A stretch of DNA of 64,000 nt. It comes from Buddleja alternifolia (Eukaryota; Streptophyta; Magnoliopsida; Lamiales; Scrophulariaceae). This document shows, piece by piece, positions 26,401 through 35,897 of the stretch (its first letter is position 1; the number at the start of each line of letters is the position of its first letter). The stretch spans positions 2,170,001-2,234,000 of the forward strand of contig CM033402.1 of NCBI GenBank assembly GCA_019426215.1, given 5' to 3'. A model generated the notes under the pieces. That model was not told the origin of the DNA. It made no database searches and was given only the letters and a program-made list of their open reading frames with translations. The position numbers were made by a program, and so were the translations under genes.

Positions 26401-27088
26401 ATTTGGCCATGGTAGATGTTTTATATAATGTCAGCGGTACTGAAAAAAGAATAATAACTATTTTACGTTCCAAAAAGCCGTGGTGGAGAAAATGCTAATC
26501 TAGCATTTTATAAGCCTTGACCAATGTTTTGGCGATCTTTGCGATACCACAGTTAAAGCTAGGCACATCACATAGACACTCCAAATTCATTTTTCTCAAA
26601 TTCATTTTTCCAAATTCATAATTTCCCCAAATTCATTTTTCCATTTACTAAATTACCCTTGTTGATTATAGTGGCACATCACATAGACACACTTGTGTAG
26701 CATCCTAATTACCATGAGGATTGAAAAATCACCATAAAAATATATATTATAGTTTCATCTCTGTCGGTGAAAAAAAAAAACAACAAATTACAAGTTCACC
26801 ACGTATTTTTCTAGTTGTGGTGTTCCAGGGGCTCGTAATTACTCAATAAGTGAGGAGGTGTGCACGTATTTATCCGCAGAATAATAATACCTCGAAGAAT
26901 CCGAATTCTTGGCAAGCTTTCATGATTCTCTGAACTAGTTCTTGTCTATTAGTATTTCCATGGAGATCGATCACCGGGATGCACTTGGAAGACGGGATCA
27001 CCACTTTTCCAGGCCTTCTTTCTGGTGGCAATATGTAAGATTCTGGTACATGTTGAATGTTTTGCTTGCTTGAAATGAGTTTATCCAT
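23481..27088 (-). CDS. 2-oxoglutarate/Fe(II)-dependent dioxygenase, copy 1 (DOX1), hyoscyamine 6-dioxygenase-like
   Basis: Soluble enzyme of the plant DOXC class, which couples 2-oxoglutarate decarboxylation to hydroxylation, epoxidation or desaturation of a small molecule. The substrate cannot be read from sequence; overall it resembles hyoscyamine 6-dioxygenase and relatives, from memory of that family. Exons 27088-26891, 26212-25965, 25534-25216 and 23741-23481 give 341 aa. The ATG at 27088 is the first in frame and has counterparts in both paralogues. The DIOX_N domain is about residues 35-145. The jelly-roll core has NxY at N194/Y196, iron ligands H211, D213 and H267, and the 2OG-binding arginine R277 followed by A-T where most relatives have x-S. 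All residues needed for catalysis are present. Intron 1 holds a CACTA-like element and intron 3 a hAT-like one. It is the first of three tandem copies. Confidence 0.92.
23933..24775. mobile_element. hAT-like non-autonomous element in DOX1 intron 3
   Basis: Ends caggggcggatcta and tagatacgtcacta are imperfect inverted repeats. The flanks catacaga at 23925-23932 and 24776-24783 form a perfect 8-bp duplication. DOX2 has the corresponding intron sequence uninterrupted near 39790-39820 (ccataaacatatgattc), giving an empty site. It has no transposase, but several C-rich and G-rich runs. Confidence 0.85.
26321..26820. mobile_element. CACTA-like non-autonomous element in DOX1 intron 1
   Basis: The left end cactacaagaaaat is the hallmark terminus of En/Spm (CACTA) transposons. 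The right end ttttctagttgtgg is a degraded inverse. The equivalent DOX2 intron is only 91 bp and lacks it. A 3-bp duplication is not evident, so the right limit is uncertain. Sequence from 26821 to 26880 looks like another foldback fragment. Confidence 0.6.
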
Positions 27089-27270
27089 ATGTATAACAGT
27101 GTCTTCTGCTCTGAACAATTTGAGGATGTAATAACAACTTATTTATGTTGACAATATGGTGCAGATAAAGACACCCCACAAACTGAAGGAATCTGATTCA
27201 TTCCACTTGTATTAAGGTAAACGAAATAAATGATGATTTTTGAGATTAAACAAGTGATGCAGAACAAATA
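27089..27270 (-). promoter_or_regulatory. Upstream region conserved in all three DOX genes
   Basis: About 180 bp upstream of the start codon is shared with DOX2 (41407-41590) and DOX3 (63777-63960). Shared words are acaacttatttatgttga, atatggtgcagat and cttccacttgtatta, in the same order and spacing. This should include the 5' UTR and core promoter. Conservation may only reflect recent duplication, and no element was identified. Confidence 0.5.
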
Positions 27271-27283
27271 ATAAAGGAGAACA

Positions 27284-27960
27284 TGTTGGGAAAAACTGTT
27301 GTAGGCCCAAATAATCACAATAACACTTCGCACTAAATAATTATGCCACACACACTAGAAAATGCCAAGAAAATAAAATGCAAACAAGACACCGAATTTT
27401 TACGTGAAAAGGCCCAAACTCAAAGGGGAAAAGCCATGGGGTAAAATCCACTAACATATAGTGATTACAAATTACAATAGTGGAGAAATATATTCTCTTT
27501 TAGGATATCCCGCCTCACTACCCAAATCATAAAGATTTGAAAAATAATAAGTACCTCAAAAGAAAACCCAATAATTTTCCCAAAATGTACACAATGTGAA
27601 GAAACTCTGTTTCACTCTTTTATGACGACACCCAGTCACTCACGAAGAGAAATCTCACTAAAGAAATACCCACACTCGGAGAAGAGTTCCTCTCTCGATC
27701 TCCTAGAACACTGAGATCTTATCAATAGAAGAACTCTTTCACTTCTCTCTGCAGAAAACCTCAAATGAAATGCTCTATTTATAAAGCAAATTGAAATGAG
27801 AATGGGGTGATGGGGCTGTCAATTTGACAGACCCCCATACCCGCATAGTGACCCCTACATTTGTGGGGGTCATTGTCTTTTTAATTTGCCATTGACCAAA
27901 GGCCAATAGCATATTCCCTTTTCTTTTTTATTATCTTTTTTTCTTATGGTGGATCTAACA
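27284..27960 (-). repeat. 3' LTR (677 bp) of a truncated LTR retrotransposon
   Basis: The block starts tgttgggaaaaactg and ends ggatctaaca, so on the minus strand it runs TGTTAGATCC...CCCAACA with TG/CA ends. Directly beside it, on the minus strand, is a purine tract (TGGTGGAGGGGGAGAT) at 27961-27976, the polypurine tract expected before a 3' LTR. A TATA box (TATAAATAG, minus) is at 27776-27784. The matching 5' LTR is missing. Confidence 0.78.
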
Positions 27961-28313
27961 ATCTCCCCCTCCACCACAAGGGAATACACATTCTCTACTT
28001 ACACGGTAGAATAATATTCTGCAAACTCATTGCAAAAAGCAAACACTCCAGAAACATTTCTTGAACATATACACTGGTCTGCTGCTAAACTTTCGAAGCC
28101 ATGATTAACCATAAGTCGAGGAGCCTTCTTTATCGAGCAAACCAAGTACTTCTGCAAATCCTTAATGTACTGCTGGGCAATCACAAATTTCTATTGCTTT
28201 CCCTCCCCAAATTCATAATATTCCTTGGTTGGCCAACCAAACTCTACCGCGGTACCTAGTAATGGGGACAACTCCCCCAGCTCAACATCCCTAGTGAGTG
28301 GCACGTCGCTGAT

Positions 28314-28484
28314 TGATAGAGTTCAAGGCACGTAATGTTTATGAACTCATTGTATATATTTATCTGAATGATCTCTTACAATAATACAAGCATATGTATA
28401 TATAGAAGTGAAAGGTAACCCTAATACACAGATGGGCCGGACTATAACCTATATATGGGCCGGACTATAATCTATACACTAACA
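28314..28484 (-). repeat. 3' LTR of copia copy 1
   Basis: 171 bp, very short for a copia LTR. The minus-strand U3 begins TGTTAGTGTATAG and carries two direct copies of a tatagtccggcccat word. A TATA-like CTATATATAC follows. It differs from the 5' LTR by a handful of substitutions and a small indel. Confidence 0.9.
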
Positions 28485-31400
28485 CCCCCCCGCAATCTGA
28501 GCAGTGGGACCAACGCAAAGATTGGCCCGAAGTTGGGAAAACTTGGTCGGTGGTAAGGCTTTGGTGAAGATGTCAGCAACTTGTTCAGCGGTAGGAACAT
28601 ACTTGACCAAAACATCACCGATGGCGACTTTCTCCCTAACAAAATGGTAATCAATCTCAATATGCTTCGTACGAGCATGAAACACAGGATTAAGAACGAG
28701 ATATATGGCACTAATATTATCACAGTAGACCCGAACTGGATGCGGAAGGAAGACGCCCAAGTCATGCAGAATAAAACGTAGCCAACAAGACTCAGCGACA
28801 GCATAGGCAACAGAGCGGTACTCAGACTCTGTACTGGATCGGGAGACGGTAGCCTGTTTCTTGGCAGACCAGGAGATAAGATTATCACCAAGATAAACAG
28901 CATAGCCAGTGGTGGAACGACGACTGTCTGGACAACCAGCCCAATCTGAGTCAGCATAAATAGTCAGGGAGTCCACAGTGGAAGAACGAAGGAGAAGACC
29001 ATAATCAAGAGTACCCCGAAGATAACGAAGAATGCGCTTGACCATCTGAAAGTGGCTATCCCGAGGTGAGTGCATGAACTGACTGACTAAAGCAACTGCA
29101 TAAGCAATGTCAGGCCGAGTGTGAGTAAGATACTGAAGACCCCCAACAATGCTGCGATAAAGAGTCGGATCAGAGAAAAGGTCGTCTGCAAGAGCGGAGG
29201 GAGTAGACGTCGCAGAAAGAGGAGAGGCAACAGGCTTCAAGCTCATCATGTCAAAACGCTGTAGAAGCTCGGTTGCATACTTTTTCTGTGAAAGAAACAA
29301 TCCAAGAGAGTCTCGTGTAGCATGAATACCCAGAAAATAGTGAAGATCCCCTTAATCCTTCATAGCAAACGCCTGGGAAAGACGAGAAATAAAAGCAGTA
29401 ACGGCAGCAGAGTCATTCCCAGTCAAGATAATGTCATCAACGTAGAGCAAAAGAACCAAGGTGATAGAACCAGAACGGTAGACGAACATCGACATATCAG
29501 CTTTGCTACTAGTGAATCCCAGACGCAGCAAATACAAACTAAATTTCTGAAACCAAGCTCGAGGTGCTTGTTTCAGACCATATAAAGTCTTCTGTAACTG
29601 ACACACATGTGAAGGATACTGGGGGTGAGTAAAACCGCGGGGCTGAGCCATGTAAACAGTCTCGGTAAGATCACCGTGAAGAAAAGCATTCTTCACATCA
29701 AGCTGTCGGATAACCCACTGACGAGAAACGGCAATAGAGAGAACAGTGCGAATAGTGGTCGTCTTAACCAACTAGATTTTGTGAAGGATGCGATGGCACT
29801 AAAGTCCATGTGCCATTGGCTTGGAGAGCATTAAACTCATCAGCCATGGCAGCACGCCAAAGGGGATCCTTGGCGGCCTGTGTATAGCATGTTGGCTCGA
29901 GAGGAGGGGAAACAACAGACAAGGAGGGAAGAACACGAGGCTTACGTGTACCATCACGTAAGCGGGTGACCATAGGATGACGAGGATACGGAGGAGGAGC
30001 ACTAGGTGAGGACGCAGGAGAAGAAGAGACCGAGGAAGAGGTAGTGGAAGGAGATTGGACATAGGGAGACACGGGAGTCGGGGAAGATGATGGAGATGGT
30101 CCTGGACCAGTGGGACGGGGAGGACTCCGGGAGGAGGGTGGTGAAAGAGAGGACTCTAGAAGAGGCGGCATGGAGGACATAGTGGTGGTGGCAATAGGTA
30201 GATTAGGCGGCATGGAGGACACACTGGTGGTGGCAATAGGTAGGTCAGTGGGACCGAGATAAGGAGGATGAGGAAGAGAAACCGTAATAGATTCAGCAGC
30301 AGACTGGTGGGTACCAGAGGCGGAAGCGAAAGGTAAGGTCGGATAAGGAAAAGATTCTTCATCGAAGATGACGTGACGACTAATATGGATAGTACCATAA
30401 ATAGGATCGAGACACCGATACCCTTTATAATTCGGGGCATAACCTAAAAAGATACATGAGGCAGAGCGAGGATCGAGCTTGTGAGCAGCACGATGACCAA
30501 GATGTGGAAAACAGGCACAACCAAAAGTCCGAAATGTGGAATAGTCGGGAGAACGACCAAATAGGACCTCATAAGGAGACTTGCGGCGAAGCGTAGGGGT
30601 AGGGAGACGGTTAATAAGAAAAACAACAGTATAGAGAGCATCGACCCAAAAGGAGTGCGGGGAGATGAGTAGTAAGAAGCAAAGTGCGAAGTAACTCAGA
30701 AATATGACGATGCTTACGTTCTGACACACCATTTTGTTGTGGGGTGTATGGGCATGACAGACGAAACGGAATACCAGAAGCAGCAAAAAGATGACTAAAT
30801 TAAGCATTATCAAACTCACGACCCCCATCACTTTGAAACATTTTGATTTTACTTGTAAAAAGATTTTCAATTAGAATTTTAAAATTACAAAAGTGAGTAT
30901 AGACTTCAGATTTAGCACGCATAGGATAGCACCAAGTAAAACGTGAAAAATCATCAACAAAAATAACATAATATTTGAAACCGGTAGGAGAGAGAACGGG
31001 AGAAGTCCAAACATCAGAGTGAATTAAATAAAAGGGTACGGAGCTACGGTTCTCAACATGCTGAAAAGGTAACTTGTGTGATCGACCTAACTGACAAGTT
31101 TGACAAAAAGAGACAGAACAATCCTGAGACTTGATATTACCACTACGAGACAATTGCTGAAAAGTAGAAAGACTAGGATGACCCAGGCGGCGATGCCAAA
31201 CATCACTAGAGACGGTACGAGCAACAAGAGAGGACACTAGGCTAGGGGAGATCGGATACAAACCACTACTTGAAGGGGACTGCAGAAGAATATTCCCTGT
31301 TGCGTTGTCCTTGACACAGAAACCAGTGGAAGAAAACTCAACCATACAATCATTATCTTGACATAATTGTCTAACAGACAAGAGATTATGAGACAAATGA

Positions 31401-32957
31401 GGAACATGCAACACATTAGATAAAGTAAGGGGACCAGAAGGGGTACGAAACGTACAAGAGCCAACATGCTTAATAGACAAAAGTGCACCATTACCAACTA
31501 AAATTTTGTTGGTACCAGTATAGGGAGTAAGGTTAGAAAGATTACTGTCATCCGGAGTCATATGAGCAGAGGCACCACTATCAGGATACCAGGGTATGCC
31601 AGAGGTGGCAGCAGCAAACAGGGCTGAAAAAGACTGTGGAAGCTCCGCAGAAATATATCTGTGGTTAAACCGCTGGGGACACGAAACACAAGTGTGACCC
31701 AAAATACCACAAAGTTGACATGTCTGACCAAGAGTAGGAGTCGGAAGTAGACCAGGACCCAGAGACTACTGAAAAGTATGAGGGGATGGGGACGAGTCAC
31801 GACCATAACGGTCCTTCCCATGTCCGGAACTAGAACCGTGACCATGGGAGCCACCATTACCTTTAGCACCACAATTTTTGAATTTTGAGGAGTGAGAGTG
31901 GGCGACAAAGGCATAAGATGGAGAGAAAAGAGAGGGAACAGATGAAGTTGGGGAAATTGGGGTTGCATGGGGGCTAATTGGAAGAAGAGAAGACATATGT
32001 GGATTGTTGTGTAAATGAGAGAGAATATGGGGGCTGTTTTGGAAATTAGTGAGTTGGTGGGGACGATTTGGGAGAGTAGGGTTATTATGGGGGCTGTTTT
32101 GAATAGAAGAGGAATTAAGCGAAGGGCTATTGTGTAAAATTGTTGTTACTGTGCGGGTTGTTAGGAAATATAGTGGGTGGGGTGGGGTCAAAAGGTAGAG
32201 AGGTGCTGATTGTGGGGGGAACAAAAGATAAAGGGGGGACAAAAGCTAAAGGTGTGCTGATTGTGGGGGGACAAAAGAGAAAGGGGGGGGGGGTAATTGT
32301 GGTGGGGTCAAAAGTAAAAGGAGAGTTGTTGGGTGAATAAGTGGGGATGGGGTGTTGTATTTTAGAGAAATGGGCGGACAAGAGAGCGCCTGCATGAGGA
32401 GAGAGAAGGGAAACGGCCGAGTGATTTCCGGCAGCGGCGATAGAGGAGGAAACGGCGCCAGTGGCCGATGGGGAAAGAAGAATGCCGGCAGCAGCGTTAA
32501 TTTCAGCAGCTGGAATACTCTCGGCCATAGGTGAGAGAATGGCTCTGGCGGTGTTGACGGCCTGAAATGACGACGCATCGTCGGCGGCAGATTGCGGAGA
32601 GCTACCGGTGACGGTAGATGGAGAAAATCCGGCGACTGAGGATAGAAGGGGCGACTGAGAGAGAATCGCAGCAACGTCTTTGGGTGAGAGATTAAAGGGT
32701 GGAGAAAGAAGAGAATGGAGGAGATTTAGAGCCTTGGAGATGGAGTTATCGGTGGTGGTTGGCGCCGGTAGAGAAGATTGGGAGAAAACCGCGTCTGTAA
32801 AAGAGGAGAGAGAGGCAGTAGAGGTGGAGGAGAAGGTGGTGACAGAGGAGGCGGCAGCGGTGGTGCCGAAAAGGGAGGAGGCCATCCCCGAAGCTATAGG
32901 TGCCGTGAGGGCGGGAGACGAAGCCATAGGCTTTGTGAACCCGGTAACTGATACCAT
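28479..32957 (-). pseudogene. Copia gag-pol polyprotein, copy 1 (broken)
   Basis: It encodes, in order, a Ser/Pro/Ala-rich gag, a CCHC zinc knuckle (about 31690-31735), an aspartic protease with DSGAS (about 31565-31600), the integrase zinc region (HRRLGHPS.. CQTC), an integrase core with conserved Asp residues, RT with YVDDIILTG (about 29425), and RNase H ending near 28485. The ATG at 32957 uses the last base of the 5' LTR as its A. The final stop is TAG at bases 4-6 of the 3' LTR. Defects include a TAG stop before the knuckle (about 31766), a frameshift near 30650, a stop near 30795, loss of the RT N-terminal region near 29765, and a TAA near 29354. It is not functional as it stands. Confidence 0.88.
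32948..32956 (-). other. Primer-binding site (initiator-Met tRNA)
   Basis: TGGTATCAG on the minus strand, complementary to the 3' end of plant initiator-Met tRNA. It overlaps the first codons of the polyprotein. Confidence 0.85.
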
Positions 32958-33130
32958 GATAGAATTCAAGGCACGGTTTATGAACCCATTGTATATATTT
33001 ATCTGAATGATCTCTTACAATAATACAAGCATATGTATATATAGAAGTGAAACGTAACCCTAATACCCAGATGGGCCGGACTATAACCTATACATGGGCC
33101 GGACTATAATCTATACAGTATACACTAACA
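32957..33130 (-). repeat. 5' LTR of copia copy 1
   Basis: 174 bp with TG/CA ends on the minus strand. It is followed without a gap by the primer-binding site. A TATA-like motif is near 33035-33044 on the minus strand. Confidence 0.9.
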
Positions 33131-33293
33131 CTGATGTTGCAAGCTTCTGGAACATCCTTCTGACAATCTCCTTTGACAGGACACGCCTTTAACAAAGGAG
33201 AACTTGGAGCAAGAGCGGGAACACTAACCCTTCGCTCTATAGTGTCCAAAACATCCCGACATCTCAGAATCTTTCGATTCACATCCCATAACC

Positions 33294-33771
33294 AAATCAT
33301 CATCCGATGAACTGTATATCATCGCTGAATCATAATTTCTGCTCTTTTCCAACTTCTCGTAACCTTTTTTCCATTCGATTTCATCATCATCATCATCATC
33401 TGCCTTCGACCATTGGAAGCGAGTAAGGATATTGTACGCGTACTTCTTGTACAAATCCTGTTTCGCTAATAATCTTGTGCTGCTACTGGAATCTGCAACG
33501 AAATAAACGGTTAATTACATGTTTGTAGCCATTGATAAATCAAAATTGAGAGGAAGAAAAAGAAGAAGACTGACAAATGCGATTCAAGATTTGTTTGATT
33601 GGTGTTTTAGACATGTCTGAGAATTATTGAAGAAATGTGGTGAAGCAGAGTGAATGTGACGATTTTGGAAGAGTGGTGATGGTTAAGGGAACGTTGCGGT
33701 GCACGCACCCACGAGAGGCGGTTTGAGCGCAAGTTAGTTTGCTTTTATGGACTATCTACGTATCTGGCAAA
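33294..33771 (-). pseudogene. Truncated 5' copy of the class 3 lipase gene (unit 2)
   Basis: It matches the 5' UTR, exon 1, intron 1 and the first part of exon 2 of the lipase at 21767. The frame still reads YKKYAYNILTRFQWSKADDD and SAMIYSSSDDDL, with a longer acidic run. Homology stops at 33294 (matching 21455 of the intact gene), where it joins the retrotransposon remnant. Everything from the middle of exon 2 onward, including the Ser nucleophile, is missing. A transcript from this promoter could not encode an active lipase. Confidence 0.85.
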
Positions 33772-34143
33772 AGATGAACATGTATTTTATATGATAATTT
33801 TTTTATACGACCAAATTACGCGATATTCGATCCGATTATTAATAGTCGAATGAGCCTATGAGATTGATCATGGTATCAGAAAGTTTAGTTAAGGTCAGTT
33901 TTGATCATCTAACAGGCCAGCGCATAGTTTTGGGGACCAAAAGTCTAACCCGTTTCTTACCAACTGGATCAACTTGTGTTGGCGTATGAGGTTGATCAGT
34001 TTCATCAAGTTTGAACATATTTTTTATTCGATAAATTTTAAAATTTATTTTTAATTTTATGTATTTGATCTGATTGATGCTCGTACAAGGTTGATCTGAT
34101 TGAAAATCAGTCAAGCTCAAATCCAATTTTTTTATTTGTACCG

Positions 34144-34724
34144 AGAACCTCCTCAAAATAAATATTTATATTAAAAAAATTCATGATAATATTTTTCACT
34201 CCAAAAACTCATTCCACCAACTTTTCAAAAAAAAAAACTCAATATTTAAATGTTAATAAATTTATGAACTTAATTACATTAGCCTTTGAGTTTAAAAATT
34301 AATTAATTGTAGTTTTATATAAAAAAAATATTTATTTTAAAATTTTGAATGATAGTTGATATAATTATGATTTTGATTTTAAATGTTCAGAATTTCATTC
34401 CACTTTAAAAAATTTAAAAATATATTTTTATATAGTCATCATATAAAATAAAAAGATAATTTATATAAAAATATTTGAAAATTTTATTAACAATAAAAAA
34501 TCATATTATACAATTTATCCACTTGAAATTTAAACAAAAAAATTCAATTAAAAAGATCAATTGATCAATTCTTAACTTAATAACATGAAAGATGATTTAG
34601 TCCAAATAATCTTAGTTTTGTTTTTTTTGAATGAAAAGTTGTAGAATAGATTTTTGAGATTGAAAGATATTTTCATGTGTTTTTTTGGTATAAAAATTTA
34701 TTTTAAGGGCATTTTAATAATTTT
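34144..34724. repeat. Foldback element (family of 1725-2292)
   Basis: The left arm contains attcatgataatattttt and aacttttcaaaa; the right arm contains the inverse (tgaatgaaaagttgtagaat; attttcatgtgtttttttgg). It is a relative of the 1725-2292 element. Flanking duplication was not resolved. Confidence 0.55.
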
Positions 34725-34814
34725 CTAATTTTTTTAATAAATAAGTTACATGATACATGTCATGAATATCAAGTTGTGACAAATTATAATCCACTAACAA
34801 CTACTATAAAAAGC

Positions 34815-35457
34815 TAGGACTGTCAATGAGCTCAAGTCGGCTTGAAGCTCGAAAGTTCGGCTTGAATATTTTCAAGCTTGAGCCGAAGGTTAGGGCTTGA
34901 ATTCAAATTCAAGCCGAGCGTGAGCGAAGGCAGACTTGACTTGAATTGATCTCGGGCTCATATAAATAAAAAAATATATATTATAATATATATGCATATA
35001 TTGAAAATAATATACTAAAATGTAAAACAATATAAATATCACTTATACTTTATAAACAAAAATTCATAGATATAAGGATAATATGGAAGTCAAATTGGAC
35101 CAAAATAATCAATCGTATTTTTATTATAAATGTTCTCCAGTAGCGAAACAATATAGGTAAATAATTTAGTGTGTTTGACTTTATGAAACCAAGTTTAAGG
35201 TTTTTTAGTACGACTATAGTTTGATATTGATGATTTTAAAGTGTTGTGAAATTATTATATTTTTGCTTTATTTGGTAGATTTATTTTATCAATTGTAATT
35301 AAAAAAATATATATTGATATTCTAAGTTCAAGCCGGCTCAGGCTCGGCTTGAAGCTCGTCAAGTCGGGCTCAAACCTTGAACATAAAAGCTCGTTTAGTA
35401 TTAAGCCAAGCTTGAGCCTATGTAAGTTCGGCTTGCCCAACTTGATTGACAGCCCTA
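34815..35457. mobile_element. hAT-like element, 643 bp
   Basis: Ends taggactgtcaat and attgacagcccta are inverted repeats with one mismatch. The flanks taaaaagc (34807-34814) and taaaatac (35458-35465) match at 6 of 8 positions. Subterminal regions are rich in aagctcg and gggctca words on both strands, as in the ggctgtcaat group of plant hAT elements. No transposase. Confidence 0.65.
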
Positions 35458-35897
35458 TAAAATACATTTTGATGGGAGTAGAACTCAAGACCTCTAATAT
35501 GTTAAGATCTTAACTTCACCAGTAAATCCAAACTTTATTAGAAATCACTAATAATTCAAATAACTTGAATGACAACTTATTTGACTAGATGCCACAGTCT
35601 GATGGGTCTTCTTTCTTGCTATCTATTTTGTTGGTCAGTGGGGATTGGAAAGAAAATAAATAACATTGAAAGGCTATTATAGTCTTTTGGGTTAGCATGT
35701 TGGATTAACCTATCTTGGATACGTGGGCCATTGTGGATTTGTAAATAGTCTTTATAGATAATATGGCCTGGTTACTTTAAATATCGACCTAGTCCAAGCC
35801 TTTTAGCTTATTGGGCTAAGACCATATTGGAGCCCAGCCGTAAAACCCAATCCAGCTTAAGCATAAACCCGGTTTCATATATATATATATATATATA

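Larger units (their letters stand above)
28314..33130 (-). mobile_element. Ty1/copia LTR retrotransposon, copy 1 (short LTRs)
   Basis: A complete insertion of 4817 bp. The target-site duplication is ctgat at 28309-28313 and 33131-33135. LTRs are 28314-28484 (171 bp, 3' LTR) and 32957-33130 (174 bp, 5' LTR), with TG/CA ends on the minus strand. The primer-binding site TGGTATCAG (32956-32948) touches the 5' LTR and matches initiator-Met tRNA. A G7 polypurine tract (28491-28485) touches the 3' LTR. It sits inside an older LTR element. The gene order of protease, integrase, RT and RNase H is that of copia elements. Confidence 0.93.
27961..33293 (-). pseudogene. Internal remnant of the truncated LTR element, split by a copia insertion
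   Basis: Two pieces, 27961-28313 and 33131-33293, belong to one element interrupted by the copia element at 28314-33130. The upstream piece (minus strand) encodes a stretch with WDVNRKILRCRDV, which resembles the end of the copia integrase/RT linker; this is a weak match. The rest is unrecognised. Reverse transcriptase, protease and gag are absent. At 33293 the remnant joins the broken lipase copy directly, so its 5' half was lost by recombination or deletion. Confidence 0.5.

Noticed and set aside
29764..32969. Many long frames on other reading frames of the copia elements
   Set aside because: They are shadows of the gag-pol frame, produced by its Pro/Ser-rich composition. Only the frame with protease, integrase, RT and RNase H motifs is real.
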